Of a stretch of 64,000 bases of DNA, positions 55,265 through 64,000 are shown in pieces. A program made the translations under genes and the position numbers. The notes under the pieces are model-generated. The model made no database searches. It was given only the letters and a program-made list of their open reading frames with translations, and was not told where the DNA came from. The stretch spans positions 62,001 through 126,000 of the forward strand of contig JAZDFC010000031.1 of NCBI GenBank assembly GCA_043808235.1, in the 5' to 3' direction. Position 1 is the first letter of the stretch; each line of letters opens with the position of its first letter. Source of the stretch: JAZDFC01 sp043808235 (GTDB taxonomy: Bacteria > Bacteroidota > Ignavibacteria > Ignavibacteriales > Melioribacteraceae).

Positions 55265-58200
55265 TTAAGACTTCTTCTTCATTTCGAGCGGACGCGCCGC
55301 ATCGGTAATAGCATCAATCTTAATAGCATAAGCTGTTTTATTTTGAATATCTTCATCGGTAACGTAATGAACATCAAGCAATCCGTCTGATTTGTAACCT
55401 GTTCGCAGGTAATTCATCTCCGCAAGACATTTACTCCAGCCGTCAATCCAAATACGCAGACAATCGTTTTTTTCTTTGTCCTCGTGGATATGTAATAGTA
55501 TATCGATATCGCTGCCCGGCCCGGCATTTGCATTCTTCGTACTTCCAAAAATATAAAAGCCTTTGACGCCAAATTTATCCGGATCGATTTCGGATGCAAT
55601 CTTCTCGGCTATATTATATCGCCATCGCCAGTAATCTGTGGGTTCCCACAAACTGTATGATATCTGTTCTTTTTTCTGATCAATAGTAACGGAAGGTTTT
55701 GTAATCAATGCAAGCGCTTCCTCAAGCTCGGCATTCATCAATACTTTCAGTATATCGCCTCCTGTTGAATTAACAACGTCAATCACCTTTACGGTATCGG
55801 CAACGTGGGCAAAGTCCGGTAAAATCGCGGTGAGAATATTTTTGCTCGACTTGAAAAATTTTTCGTTAAATATTATTCCCTCGTCGTCGGGATACAGCGG
55901 AAGATAACGGATGGAGGCTTCAACAAGATCTTGGAAGAAGTGTGTTCCGAATGAAAGATCGGGAACATAATTTCCTTTCTTGCGTGCGACTTCAATTAGC
56001 ATAGCGGTATTGCTAATATCAGAATATGTAACACTAACACCAAGCTTAATATCGCCGCGGCTTCCCCATCTTCCGGGACCAAGCATAATAAATTTTCTTT
56101 TCGGCAGAATCTTATTCAATCTTCCTACCGCTCTTCCGACATGCAGCATTTTCTGTCTGTCGGTAATTTCACCGTAAGCAAACGGATCAACGTATACTAT
56201 ATGACTTATCTCCCCAACTTTTCCATTTGATACGTATTTGTTTGCGGTAAATATTATTTTTTCATGAGCCACATCTTTAGGGATGGGATCGGGTTCATGC
56301 TGTTTTAAATTACTCTGCGACCGGCATTGAAGCAGGTAAAAATCTTTTCCATCCGAAGCAAACTCAATATCCACCGGCATCTTCATTTTAACTTCGAGAG
56401 TTTTGAGAATGGTGTGTATTAGTTTTACAAAATTGGTCTTTGTCACTAATCCTTCGAATGTAACTATTATATCGTCCTCGTGAAAATCCGTATCTAATCC
56501 GATTGGCTGGCGGATATGGTCGCCGCTTACAATCGAAATTACATTATTGATACCGGGAATGTTTTCACCGCATTCTTTCAGTAGTTCCTGGATCGACATA
56601 GTTTCGAATTGATTAGTCTTCAGATTAATCACGTCAATTTTTTTTGGCGAGTAATAAATCTTTTCATCAAGCGTTACATTCACTTGTAGATTTGGTTGTC
56701 CCGGGGCAAGCATTACCGGAAAATCATCGCTTACTCTATCAACAGCTCTTGTTCCCAATCCAGGTACAATTCTTACAAGTCCGTCTTCACGCTTTATTCT
56801 CGAGGACCAACGGAATTCATTATTACTGAATGCAACACCTGCAAATGTCGGTAAAAAATAATTCCCTATTTTTGTTCCAACTACTTCCTGGATCATTATT
56901 CCCATTTCTTCATGGAAGTCCGTAAGTCCTCTTTCTGCACGGTACTCAATCGGATCGGGACCGAATACGGATGAATATACTTCAGCAATTGCATCCAACA
57001 AAGCATTTATTCTTTCCTGCTTATTCCCCTGGTTAGCAAGGAAAAGACTTTTATATTTGCCGGAAAATGCCGCGCCAACCTGATCTTCGAGCAAACTCGA
57101 ACTTCTCACAACGAGAGGTTTATCGCCGAAATCATCAAGAGCAACGGATACGCCTTTAATAATATCCGGAGAGAATTCGGAGTTTTTAAAAAGCTGAACA
57201 ATTTGAGGATATTCAAGCCGGACTTCATCAATGTCTTTGTATTTCTGCTCAAGCACTTCTTCGAGATTATTATATTGCATAAAATTTAAGATACCGTCGG
57301 ATGTAATGTACCATGTCTTGGGTATTTTGATGTCTTTCAAAGCGAGATTCTCTTCGGCGCATCTTCTTAAAATATTCCCGGAAAGGAAAAGTCCTGCGCT
57401 CTTTCCGCCGAGCTTCCCGTGACTTTCGGGCGGATAAATCATTCTATCAATCAACTTGTAAAAATCCGTGAGCTTTACGTAATCCTTTGCCATACTGATA
57501 TAATCAAGATCATCGGAAAAGAAGCGGCGAAGTAGTGATACTCTCAGTCCCTTAATAGTGGACGGAGAAAATTCAAATTTCTCCGGGGCCATATGGAAAT
57601 ATCTTCGGATAGCATCCCCAACCTCGGCAAGTGAAGTATCCTGATTTTCCACAACTTTTACAAGTGCACTGTTTCTATCTTCCTGTATCCATTTCTGAAT
57701 TTTTGCAAAGACGATTTCATGATCGAGATTCTGACTAACAAGATTGAATATCGACTCAACGTATTCATCGAAGTTTTCAATTTTTCTTTTCTTAAGAGGT
57801 CTATTTTCATCCGAAGAATTTGCTTCATCTCCGGAACGGGATGAGCCGGACTGTTTAAGCAGTATGTCGGCTTCTTCAATTCCGGACCAAATTAATTGAT
57901 GCAGCAGCTTACGCAAAAGACTCATAAATAGATTGGGATCCGTCTTCCGGATCATCTCGAGAACAATGCGCCATTCATCTTTCTCTTCAGTTTCCTGAAA
58001 TTTATTTGTATCCAATTCTTTAAAAACATTTCTTAATCGCCTGTGAAGAATAAAATGACCGATCCTATCCGCAATTGTATCAAGCAGTTTTTTCTCTTCT
58101 CGTAAAAACGGTCCAATTACAGAGTTGGGTCTATCCTCTTTGTAATAAACTGTAAGATTGCCTATTATTTCATCCTGCACAACAATGTGCGAAGAAATGA

Positions 58201-58441
58201 ACCAGGGCGAAATTGTGAAGTCTGGCGAAAGGTATTCATGCCCATCGCACAATATCCGTGCACAACAAATATCCGCATACTGCCAGCCGTGGGGAATTGC
58301 ATAAACAACAGATTGAAGTATATCATCCTCCATCAAATCGCGCGTACCAATTATTTCTTCCACTCGATATAGACAGTTTAATTCTTTGGCTCTTTCCTGA
58401 AGTTCGGAAACTAAAGTTTCGATTGATTTTTTTGAAGTCAT
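55265..58441 (-). CDS. GAF-like sensor / PEP-pyruvate-binding (PPDK_N) / nucleotidyltransferase fusion
   Basis: A 1058-residue cytoplasmic protein of unusual architecture. Residues 1-140 look like a signalling helix and GAF domain (ELNCLYRVEEIIG, PFLREEKKLLDTIADRIGHF). A helical linker leads to a PPDK_N/PEP-synthase ATP-grasp domain (~340-760) with LGGKSAGLFL and VVRSSSLLEDQVGAAFSG. The C-terminal ~90 residues form a minimal nucleotidyltransferase domain with FGSTKNANAGPGSDIDILLH. I see no swivelling phosphohistidine domain (GGxTSHxA) and no PEP-binding barrel, so it cannot be an ordinary PEP synthase. The ATG overlaps the stop of the companion gene by four bases. The role is unknown; a regulatory nucleotidyl- or phosphotransferase is possible. 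Confidence 0.75.
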   Translation of the reverse strand: MTSKKSIETLVSELQERAKELNCLYRVEEIIGTRDLMEDDILQSVVYAIPHGWQYADICCARILCDGHEYLSPDFTISPWFISSHIVVQDEIIGNLTVYYKEDRPNSVIGPFLREEKKLLDTIADRIGHFILHRRLRNVFKELDTNKFQETEEKDEWRIVLEMIRKTDPNLFMSLLRKLLHQLIWSGIEEADILLKQSGSSRSGDEANSSDENRPLKKRKIENFDEYVESIFNLVSQNLDHEIVFAKIQKWIQEDRNSALVKVVENQDTSLAEVGDAIRRYFHMAPEKFEFSPSTIKGLRVSLLRRFFSDDLDYISMAKDYVKLTDFYKLIDRMIYPPESHGKLGGKSAGLFLSGNILRRCAEENLALKDIKIPKTWYITSDGILNFMQYNNLEEVLEQKYKDIDEVRLEYPQIVQLFKNSEFSPDIIKGVSVALDDFGDKPLVVRSSSLLEDQVGAAFSGKYKSLFLANQGNKQERINALLDAIAEVYSSVFGPDPIEYRAERGLTDFHEEMGIMIQEVVGTKIGNYFLPTFAGVAFSNNEFRWSSRIKREDGLVRIVPGLGTRAVDRVSDDFPVMLAPGQPNLQVNVTLDEKIYYSPKKIDVINLKTNQFETMSIQELLKECGENIPGINNVISIVSGDHIRQPIGLDTDFHEDDIIVTFEGLVTKTNFVKLIHTILKTLEVKMKMPVDIEFASDGKDFYLLQCRSQSNLKQHEPDPIPKDVAHEKIIFTANKYVSNGKVGEISHIVYVDPFAYGEITDRQKMLHVGRAVGRLNKILPKRKFIMLGPGRWGSRGDIKLGVSVTYSDISNTAMLIEVARKKGNYVPDLSFGTHFFQDLVEASIRYLPLYPDDEGIIFNEKFFKSSKNILTAILPDFAHVADTVKVIDVVNSTGGDILKVLMNAELEEALALITKPSVTIDQKKEQISYSLWEPTDYWRWRYNIAEKIASEIDPDKFGVKGFYIFGSTKNANAGPGSDIDILLHIHEDKEKNDCLRIWIDGWSKCLAEMNYLRTGYKSDGLLDVHYVTDEDIQNKTAYAIKIDAITDAARPLEMKKKS

Positions 58442-60186
58442 ATTTTAATTACTCCACTTCCCGTTTTACCGTCTATCTTTATTTTTAACGGATTTGAAAG
58501 TTTTATATGTTTAACAAATTTTAATTCTTTTTGTGCAGGCTGATTCTCAAGCCATTCCCAATTTATTTTATACTTACCTTCGTGATGCAGCGAAAAGTAA
58601 GCTACTTTGAAACTCGTTAGATTATGGAAGAAATGAGAGCCCTGACTTAGCTCCACATTTATTCCTGGCAGTGTCGATTCAATAATAACTTTTGCACAGG
58701 ATATTTGTCCCCAATCAACAGGGATACCAAGCCAGGGATCGGAGCTGCCCCATCTTCCGAATCCGATTAATAAATATTTCGATTCGTTGTCCAGGAAGTC
58801 CTTATTTATTTCTTCAATTTCATCAGCTATTTCACGAGTAAATTTCGCCTCGAAACTTTTGGGCTTAACAAATACAATGTCATAAATATTTTCGATTGTA
58901 CCGTTGCCCATTACTTTTTCTGAAGCGGCAACATTATTTTCCGCTTTCAATTCATCCGGTTCGATTTTTACTTCTTCTTCCAATACCATCATCGGGCGGA
59001 CCTGCAGAAATCCAAAATCCATCCTTTTATTGTCTTTACCGAAGTTGAATGCAAATTCGGTTTCTACCGGATTGCTGTAAGCTTCCTCGCATACTACGAG
59101 CATGTGTTTAATGAACTCGTTGAATTTGAACATATTAAATTGCAGCAGTGGCGCGAAATTTACTATTCGCGGTCCATTATTACCAATTCCCGGAGAAATT
59201 CGATTTGAAGCGGGATCGAATGTGGAAGCAATGTTTTTTAGCGCTTCATCTTTTTCAGCATCGTTTAAATTCGATTCAACCAAATACTCGGTTTCTTTCG
59301 TTGGATCGTAATGCTCTATCTTTCCCATATTTATTGCCCAGAAATTATTCTGGGTATTTTTCATCATGTCATTTGGACTCGCAAACGGTGGAGGCGTTTT
59401 GGGGAATGCGGGGGAGTACGTCCAGGTTATGCCGCCATCAACAATTGTTTTGCCCAAACCCAAAGCTAAATTAATTATTCCCTGCCCGGGTTTGGATTTT
59501 CCAATTGGGTAATAATTGAATGACCGGGCAACGCCCGAGACTGTTGGATAATATCTATCGTAACGTCTTTCACCAATTACTTCCTGAATTATCACCGCCA
59601 TCTTTTCTTCAGACGGAGAATGATGCGTAGCTTTCAAATAATCTTTAGCAGCTTTGAAAAATACTGATGCATAAACAAATTTTATCGCTTCATCAAGTTT
59701 TCTAAAACGGTCATCAATATTAAGTTGATTATTTGGAATCATTTTAGTTGCATATATTCCCGCGAAAGGTTCTTCTTTTTGATCTTCAAGTAAACTTGAT
59801 GAGCGCACAGCAAGCGGCGTATGTAAATTTTGAATAATCGATCTTAAATCGCCAAGAACTTCTGCTGGTAAATCAGCATGCATAAATGCATTCGCAATCC
59901 TAACATCCGAATCGTTTGATAATGCGATGTCGTACAATCCGTTCCTTTCCATAAACGCATCGAACACGGAAGTTTTAAGAACAACGAGATGTGGAATATG
60001 AACATTAATTTGAGGAAAGTTGGAAGAACTAATGTTGGAAGATATATGCTTTTTGATAAACGCTAAACCGCTTGCTTTTCCACCAATTCCACCCTTGCCG
60101 ATTGTAGTAAATTCTTCGGTTGATTCTAAAAACTTGCGGTCGAATTCAGGGTAATTATTTTCTGTACTCAAATTTTTTCTTTCCAT
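58438..60186 (-). CDS. PEP/pyruvate-binding (PPDK_N-type) protein
   Basis: A 582-residue cytoplasmic protein related to the ATP-grasp half of PEP synthase and pyruvate phosphate dikinase: GKGGIGGKASGLAFI at about 32-46, LAVRSSSLLEDQKEEPFAGIY at about 126-146 (in pieces LAVRSSSLLED, EEPFAGIY), and IIQEVIGERRYDRYYPTVSG. Towards the C-terminus are FGRWGSSDPWLGIPV and GSHFFHNLTSF, phrases also present in the larger partner (GPGRWGSRGDIKLGV, GTHFFQDLVEA), which shows that the two are paralogues. No phosphohistidine domain is visible. It is first in a two-gene operon, coupled by a 4-base overlap. Confidence 0.78.
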   Translation of the reverse strand: MERKNLSTENNYPEFDRKFLESTEEFTTIGKGGIGGKASGLAFIKKHISSNISSSNFPQINVHIPHLVVLKTSVFDAFMERNGLYDIALSNDSDVRIANAFMHADLPAEVLGDLRSIIQNLHTPLAVRSSSLLEDQKEEPFAGIYATKMIPNNQLNIDDRFRKLDEAIKFVYASVFFKAAKDYLKATHHSPSEEKMAVIIQEVIGERRYDRYYPTVSGVARSFNYYPIGKSKPGQGIINLALGLGKTIVDGGITWTYSPAFPKTPPPFASPNDMMKNTQNNFWAINMGKIEHYDPTKETEYLVESNLNDAEKDEALKNIASTFDPASNRISPGIGNNGPRIVNFAPLLQFNMFKFNEFIKHMLVVCEEAYSNPVETEFAFNFGKDNKRMDFGFLQVRPMMVLEEEVKIEPDELKAENNVAASEKVMGNGTIENIYDIVFVKPKSFEAKFTREIADEIEEINKDFLDNESKYLLIGFGRWGSSDPWLGIPVDWGQISCAKVIIESTLPGINVELSQGSHFFHNLTSFKVAYFSLHHEGKYKINWEWLENQPAQKELKFVKHIKLSNPLKIKIDGKTGSGVIKI

Positions 60187-60200
60187 GAAAGACTCAAAAT

Positions 60201-60293
60201 AAAAGGGGTTGTCGTCGTATTCAAACTAATAAAAAAATTAATCAGTTTTAAGTCCTTATGGAAAGAATATTATATCGTTAGACAACCCCTTTT
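60201..60293. repeat. 93-bp element with perfect 13-bp inverted ends, possible terminator
   Basis: AAAAGGGGTTGTC (60201-60213) and GACAACCCCTTTT (60281-60293) are exact reverse complements, 67 bases apart. It lies between the gdh stop and the start of the PPDK_N operon. Each arm ends in a T-run when read outward, so a two-way terminator is possible; a miniature element is the alternative. Confidence 0.6.
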
Positions 60294-60318
60294 GTTTATT
60301 AATTAAGAAAAAAATTCC

Positions 60319-61605
60319 TTATAACCAGCCTCTATCTTTGCATGCTTGAGCAACCCGGCTGACAGCTATCACATAAGCCGCATCGCGCATGAATAATTTT
60401 TTCTTCCGAGCCAGTTCGCTTACTGCAAGATAAGCTGAAGTCATCTTCAAATCGAGTTTGCTCAAGACTTCGTCTTTTTCCCAAAAATAATTCATGTTCG
60501 ATTGAACCTGTTCAAAATAGCTGCAGGTAACACCGCCCGCATTTGCCAGGAAGTCGGGAATAACAAAGATGTTGTTCTCCATATAAAATTTATCCGCTTC
60601 GGGTGTCGAAGGACCGTTGGCGCCTTCGGCAACCAATTTAACGCGCTTGCTGATCAGTTGAACATTTTCTTTGTTGATCTGATTTTCCAGTGCAGCCGGC
60701 ACCAAAATATCAACATCCTGCGATAACCATGCATCAGCATCGAGAACTTCGTAACCTAATTCTTTTGCTTTATCTTTATCAATTCCGCCATAACGATTCG
60801 TGATTTTCCTGAGTTCATTCAAATCAACACCGTTAGTTTTTTTGAATGAATAAGAAGTTTGATCTTCCTGATCCCAACACGAAACGCAAATCGCTTTGCC
60901 GCCGAGTAGATGATATAGTTCAATAGCATACTGGGAAACATTTCCGAATCCCTGGAATGAACCGAGAGTATCTTCAATCTTGATACCCATTTCTTTTAAA
61001 GCTTCGCGAACGGTGAACATTACGCCATAACCGGTAGCTTCGGTTCTACCGAGCGAACCGCCCATACCAACCGGTTTGCCTGTGATAAAACCTGGATATT
61101 TTCCACCATGGATAGTCTCAAATTCATCGAGCATCCAGAGCATGTGTTGTGCATTCGTCATTACGTCCGGAGCCGGAACATCATTTATTGGACCTACATT
61201 TTTCGCCATCTGACGAACCCATCCACGACATATTTGCTCTTGTTCTCTCATGCTTAAATTATGAGGATCGCAAATCACTCCTCCTTTACCGCCGCCGAGA
61301 GGTATATCAACAACGGAACATTTCCATGTCATCCAAGTTGCAAGTGCGCGTACCGTATCTAAAGTCTCCTGTGGGTGAAATCTAATACCGCCTTTCGCAG
61401 GTCCTCTTGCATCGTTATGCTGTACTCTGAATCCTTTGAATACTTTTGTTGTTCCGTCATCCATTTTTACCGGAATGCTGAACGAATACTCACGTAAAGG
61501 CTGCCTTAATAATTGTCTCGTAGCATCATCGAGAGAAATTAAATCGGCTACACGATCAAATTGAGATTGAGCCATTTCGAAAGCATTGAATAATTTACTT
61601 GCCAT
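60319..61605 (-). CDS. glutamate dehydrogenase (Glu/Leu/Phe/Val dehydrogenase family)
   Basis: A 428-residue enzyme that interconverts glutamate and 2-oxoglutarate plus ammonia with NAD(P). GFRVQHNDARGPAKGGIRFHP (in pieces FRVQHNDARGPAKGGIRF) holds the substrate-binding lysine region, and IPLGGGKGGVICDP the catalytic-region Lys107. The coenzyme domain has SFQGFGNVSQYA. Length and motif order match hexameric family-I glutamate dehydrogenases of about 420-430 residues. GGGGA precedes the ATG. It is a single gene in its own unit, upstream of the PPDK_N operon. Confidence 0.92.
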   Translation of the reverse strand: MASKLFNAFEMAQSQFDRVADLISLDDATRQLLRQPLREYSFSIPVKMDDGTTKVFKGFRVQHNDARGPAKGGIRFHPQETLDTVRALATWMTWKCSVVDIPLGGGKGGVICDPHNLSMREQEQICRGWVRQMAKNVGPINDVPAPDVMTNAQHMLWMLDEFETIHGGKYPGFITGKPVGMGGSLGRTEATGYGVMFTVREALKEMGIKIEDTLGSFQGFGNVSQYAIELYHLLGGKAICVSCWDQEDQTSYSFKKTNGVDLNELRKITNRYGGIDKDKAKELGYEVLDADAWLSQDVDILVPAALENQINKENVQLISKRVKLVAEGANGPSTPEADKFYMENNIFVIPDFLANAGGVTCSYFEQVQSNMNYFWEKDEVLSKLDLKMTSAYLAVSELARKKKLFMRDAAYVIAVSRVAQACKDRGWL

Positions 61606-62049
61606 AAAAATCCCCTAAGAATATGATTAACTGAATTTGTTTGTTATTGTTTTGACTAGTTGATTTACTATAAGATATGTTCGAATTGATGTTCATAAAA
61701 TGTTTTTTTCTGCACTGAAAAAATATCATTTACCTTTCTGATAAGCAAAGAATTCGCATGACGGGAAATGTGTTCAATACCTAACATAGTTTTCTTATAC
61801 CATGAATTGCCATTAATAAAAAAGTAGAAATCGAAGTTTCCATTCAATTACTTCGAAGATTTCACTTTATTCTTTCTTCTTTTTAGGTTGAAAATTTTAT
61901 GATGAATTGCCAACCGCCACAAATGTTAAAATTGAAAACCGTTCAGTAATATTCAATAATTTTTCTATTTCATCTTCAGCAGCAATTAAAATGTTACCGA
62001 TATCTTCCACCGAGGATAATGTTGAGATGCTATGATTCTAAGACTAATT
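61606..62049. other. intergenic region with possible terminator and gene remnant
   Basis: These 444 bp hold no full gene. Around 61828-61860 a TCGAAGT/ACTTCGA inverted repeat followed on the - strand by a T-rich run could end the protease transcript. On the - strand, 61907-62030 is open for about 40 codons with protein-like composition (SVEDIGNILIAAEDEIEKLL) but lacks a start; it may be a remnant. Confidence 0.4.
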
Positions 62050-63657
62050 CTATTTCACTTCGATGAGACAGATGTATTTTTGAACGGACTGAATAACTTC
62101 GGTTAAGGTTTTTGTACCGGATGATTGAGAATGGATCATTACTTGCGATTGCGGAATATTTTTTACTAAATCACTCAAATAGAATGATTTCATTGCATAA
62201 GCTACACTTTCAGCGCCCGAATGTTTTCCGGTGATAATTCCCAACAGATTCCCGGATTTGTCGAAAAGAGGGCCGCCGCTATTGCCGGAATTGATTGGCA
62301 TAGTCAATTGATAATATTTGTTGTCATCGAGAAAACCCGAATTCGAACTGACTAAGCCGATATTCAGTTTAACAGATTTTCCCATAGTTTCGATTAAAGG
62401 ATAACCCAAAGTGAAAACATCTGTACCTAATTCAGCTTCTGCTGGATTGATTGAATAAGGAATTTCATCAAATGCTGCGAATCCGCTATCGTCAATGCCC
62501 AGGACAGCCAGATCATTTATTTTATCCGAAAACAAAACCCTGGCATCATAACCAATATTATTTTTGTCAGTACTGAACTTTATGGAAATCTCGTTAGCGC
62601 CCTCAACAACATGATAGCTCGTAGCAATTAAACCATCCTTCGAGATTGCAAAGCCTGTTCCGCTTGAAGCAAATCCCGATGGTTTTACAGATTTACCCTG
62701 AGAGAAAGGCGGATACATTTTTATATATTTGGATGAAGCACCAATTTTCGGATCAAGAAAGTCAATCTTCAAAAAGTGTTCCTCGGCGGTAGATAAATAC
62801 ACCTCTGCGCTCTTAGATTTATCGGCAAGTACCCAATCAACTTTATAAAAATCTTTAATCGCGGTCTGTCTTATATTCCCTTTAAGCTCCCCTTCATTCC
62901 AATCGAGTTTATTCTTTGCACCCGAAAGATAAATTATATCATAGTTACTTTTATTTTTTATAATGCCTATTCTATACTGATCCTCAGCGCCAAATTTCTC
63001 GTAAATGCCTTCAATTTTATCCGCCGGATTATTGCTAAAATATTCTGTCATTTCCTTTTCATTCCAACTTGTAATAACGGAAAGCAATTTATATGATTTG
63101 TTAGGATCAAATAGGACTGTTTGCCAATACATATCTTTAAAAAATCCCAGAAGAGATTCATCCCAGTTGGAGCCGATATAATAATCTATATTTTTAGCAA
63201 ATTGAAATTCATCTTTATTGCATGAGGTAAACGATAAAATAATTTTCGAAATATAATTTTCTGCATAATCGAAATGGATTTGGAATATAGCCGCGGTTGT
63301 CAAGGAAACTGACCTATCTAACTGCTCTTGTTCATCCAAACTGATGGCTACATTTTGCATTCCGATGCCCTGAAGATAAGTAGTTAATAATTTTCTGTAT
63401 TTACTAAGGAACAGACTATCGTCCAAAATCATCGGCGGGATTTTATCTGAAGTAATAACATAAACGGAATTAACACCGCTTAGGAAATCTTTGAAATCAA
63501 GTTTATTATTACTTTGGAATGAAGTGTGAAATTGAACGGAAGATATATCATTTACGATTTTTGAAGAATCATCCACCGACGGTGTTCTGCACTGAACAAC
63601 TTCCGAATAGAATATTGCTGTTGCGATGGCGGCGATATAAAAAATCTTATGATACAT
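62050..63657 (-). CDS. secreted HtrA-like trypsin-type serine protease
   Basis: A 535-residue exported protein. A signal peptide (about residues 1-22) precedes a ~300-residue N-terminal region without a recognised fold. The protease domain lies at about 325-515 with the full triad: His in ATSYHVVEG, Asp in DKINDLAVLGI and Ser in NSGNSGGPL. GTGFAISKDGLIATS is the usual HtrA/S1C opening. There is no PDZ domain. It probably degrades damaged or regulatory proteins in the periplasm. No ribosome-binding site is visible before ATG 63657. The N-terminal domain could be a sensor or a substrate-binding module. Confidence 0.82.
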   Translation of the reverse strand: MYHKIFYIAAIATAIFYSEVVQCRTPSVDDSSKIVNDISSVQFHTSFQSNNKLDFKDFLSGVNSVYVITSDKIPPMILDDSLFLSKYRKLLTTYLQGIGMQNVAISLDEQEQLDRSVSLTTAAIFQIHFDYAENYISKIILSFTSCNKDEFQFAKNIDYYIGSNWDESLLGFFKDMYWQTVLFDPNKSYKLLSVITSWNEKEMTEYFSNNPADKIEGIYEKFGAEDQYRIGIIKNKSNYDIIYLSGAKNKLDWNEGELKGNIRQTAIKDFYKVDWVLADKSKSAEVYLSTAEEHFLKIDFLDPKIGASSKYIKMYPPFSQGKSVKPSGFASSGTGFAISKDGLIATSYHVVEGANEISIKFSTDKNNIGYDARVLFSDKINDLAVLGIDDSGFAAFDEIPYSINPAEAELGTDVFTLGYPLIETMGKSVKLNIGLVSSNSGFLDDNKYYQLTMPINSGNSGGPLFDKSGNLLGIITGKHSGAESVAYAMKSFYLSDLVKNIPQSQVMIHSQSSGTKTLTEVIQSVQKYICLIEVK

Positions 63658-63812
63658 ATTATTAACATTTTTTTATAATATTTACTTAAGACCATCATCG
63701 AGATATTTTTTAAAAAGTTCAGTGGTATTTTCTTTGCATATTCTTTTATACAACAGAGTGAATTTTTATTCGAAAACAACCGCTATGCAAAACGAAGACT
63801 CGATGTTGAATT

Positions 63813-63836
63813 TGCCCGAAATTCGGGCATTTTTGT
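63813..63836 (+). terminator. possible rho-independent terminator
   Basis: TGCCCGAA-A-TTCGGGCA forms a palindrome (realistically a 5-bp GCCCG/CGGGC stem with a short loop) followed by TTTTT on the + strand. No + strand gene ends here within the window, so it may act weakly for the - strand fragment beyond it. Confidence 0.45.
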
Positions 63837-63903
63837 CCATAATATAAACCCAATCTTCTCCTATGGTACTGCGTTTTGCCGGCCCAAAGACATAAATATA
63901 TTT

Positions 63904-64000
63904 TTATAACCTATTGCTATTATCTTTTGCATTAGTTATTTTCTTCCAAGAAGAACAAAGTATTCCAACTTCTTTCAAATATTGTTCACATTCCTCTACT
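63904..64000 (-). CDS. C-terminal fragment of a gene running off the right edge
   Basis: On the - strand the frame is open from the window edge to a TAA at 63904-63906, giving about 31 hydrophilic residues (VEECEQYLKEVGILCSSWKK and a short tail). It is plausibly the end of a protein, but too short to identify. Confidence 0.35.
   Translation of the reverse strand, partial: VEECEQYLKEVGILCSSWKKITNAKDNSNRL

Overview
The window is A+T-rich bacterial DNA. It most resembles a member of the Ignavibacteria/Chlorobi branch of the Bacteroidota supergroup. The main evidence is the set of secreted proteins ending in type IX secretion (T9SS) sorting domains, several with the NYPNPFNP motif. A PorV-like outer-membrane protein, a TonB-dependent receptor with a carboxypeptidase-like N-domain, and weak or variable Shine-Dalgarno sites fit this too. 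The lineage is inferred from motifs, not from a marker gene.

Layout. 1-13 kb (+ strand): a loosely packed series of mostly single genes, each with its own ribosome-binding site. They are a TerC-type membrane protein, a four-helix membrane protein, two tandem secreted Ntn-hydrolases, an alpha/beta hydrolase, a membrane protein coupled to a GT1/MurG-like glycosyltransferase, an SRPBCC protein, a BNR-repeat T9SS protein and a multi-pass membrane protein. Long gaps between them hold a repeated, GC-rich, hairpin-forming element (copies near 6.35 and 9.38 kb). A broken DUF4431-type gene lies at 12.9-13.3 kb. 13.4-18.2 kb (+): a Tat-exported Gfo/Idh/MocA oxidoreductase, a 904-residue T9SS protein and a membrane protein.

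18.2-44.8 kb (- strand): a large galactan/galactose utilisation locus. Listed in transcription order, it contains a LacI-type regulator, a sodium:solute symporter, a frameshifted ORF6N gene, a small membrane protein, galK, galT, galE, a GH2 beta-galactosidase, a double-parvulin foldase, a TonB-dependent receptor, a 1167-residue secreted protein, a PorV-like protein, a secreted protein with two beta-sandwich modules, a GH53 endo-beta-1,4-galactanase carrying the same modules, and a GH5-like glycosidase. The proposed flow is: surface galactanase cuts galactan, the TonB receptor imports oligomers, beta-galactosidase releases galactose, the symporter takes it into the cytoplasm, and the Leloir enzymes convert it to UDP/phospho-glucose. 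A near-identical LacI-type palindrome lies directly upstream of lacI and inside the 5' end of the foldase ORF, which ties both ends of the locus to one regulator.

45-54.9 kb (-): a PPK2 polyphosphate kinase, a C69-type Ntn peptidase, several secreted or membrane proteins of unknown role (one a probable seven-repeat propeller), a T9SS gene split by a 5-bp tandem duplication, a DinB protein, a TPR lipoprotein and a small acidic protein. 55.3-60.2 kb (-): two overlapping genes for PPDK_N-type (PEP/pyruvate-binding) proteins, the larger with an N-terminal GAF-like sensor and a C-terminal nucleotidyltransferase. They are followed upstream by glutamate dehydrogenase (60.3-61.6 kb) and an HtrA-like serine protease (62.0-63.7 kb). 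Gene fragments run off both edges. I see no tRNA, rRNA, CRISPR array or intact transposase.
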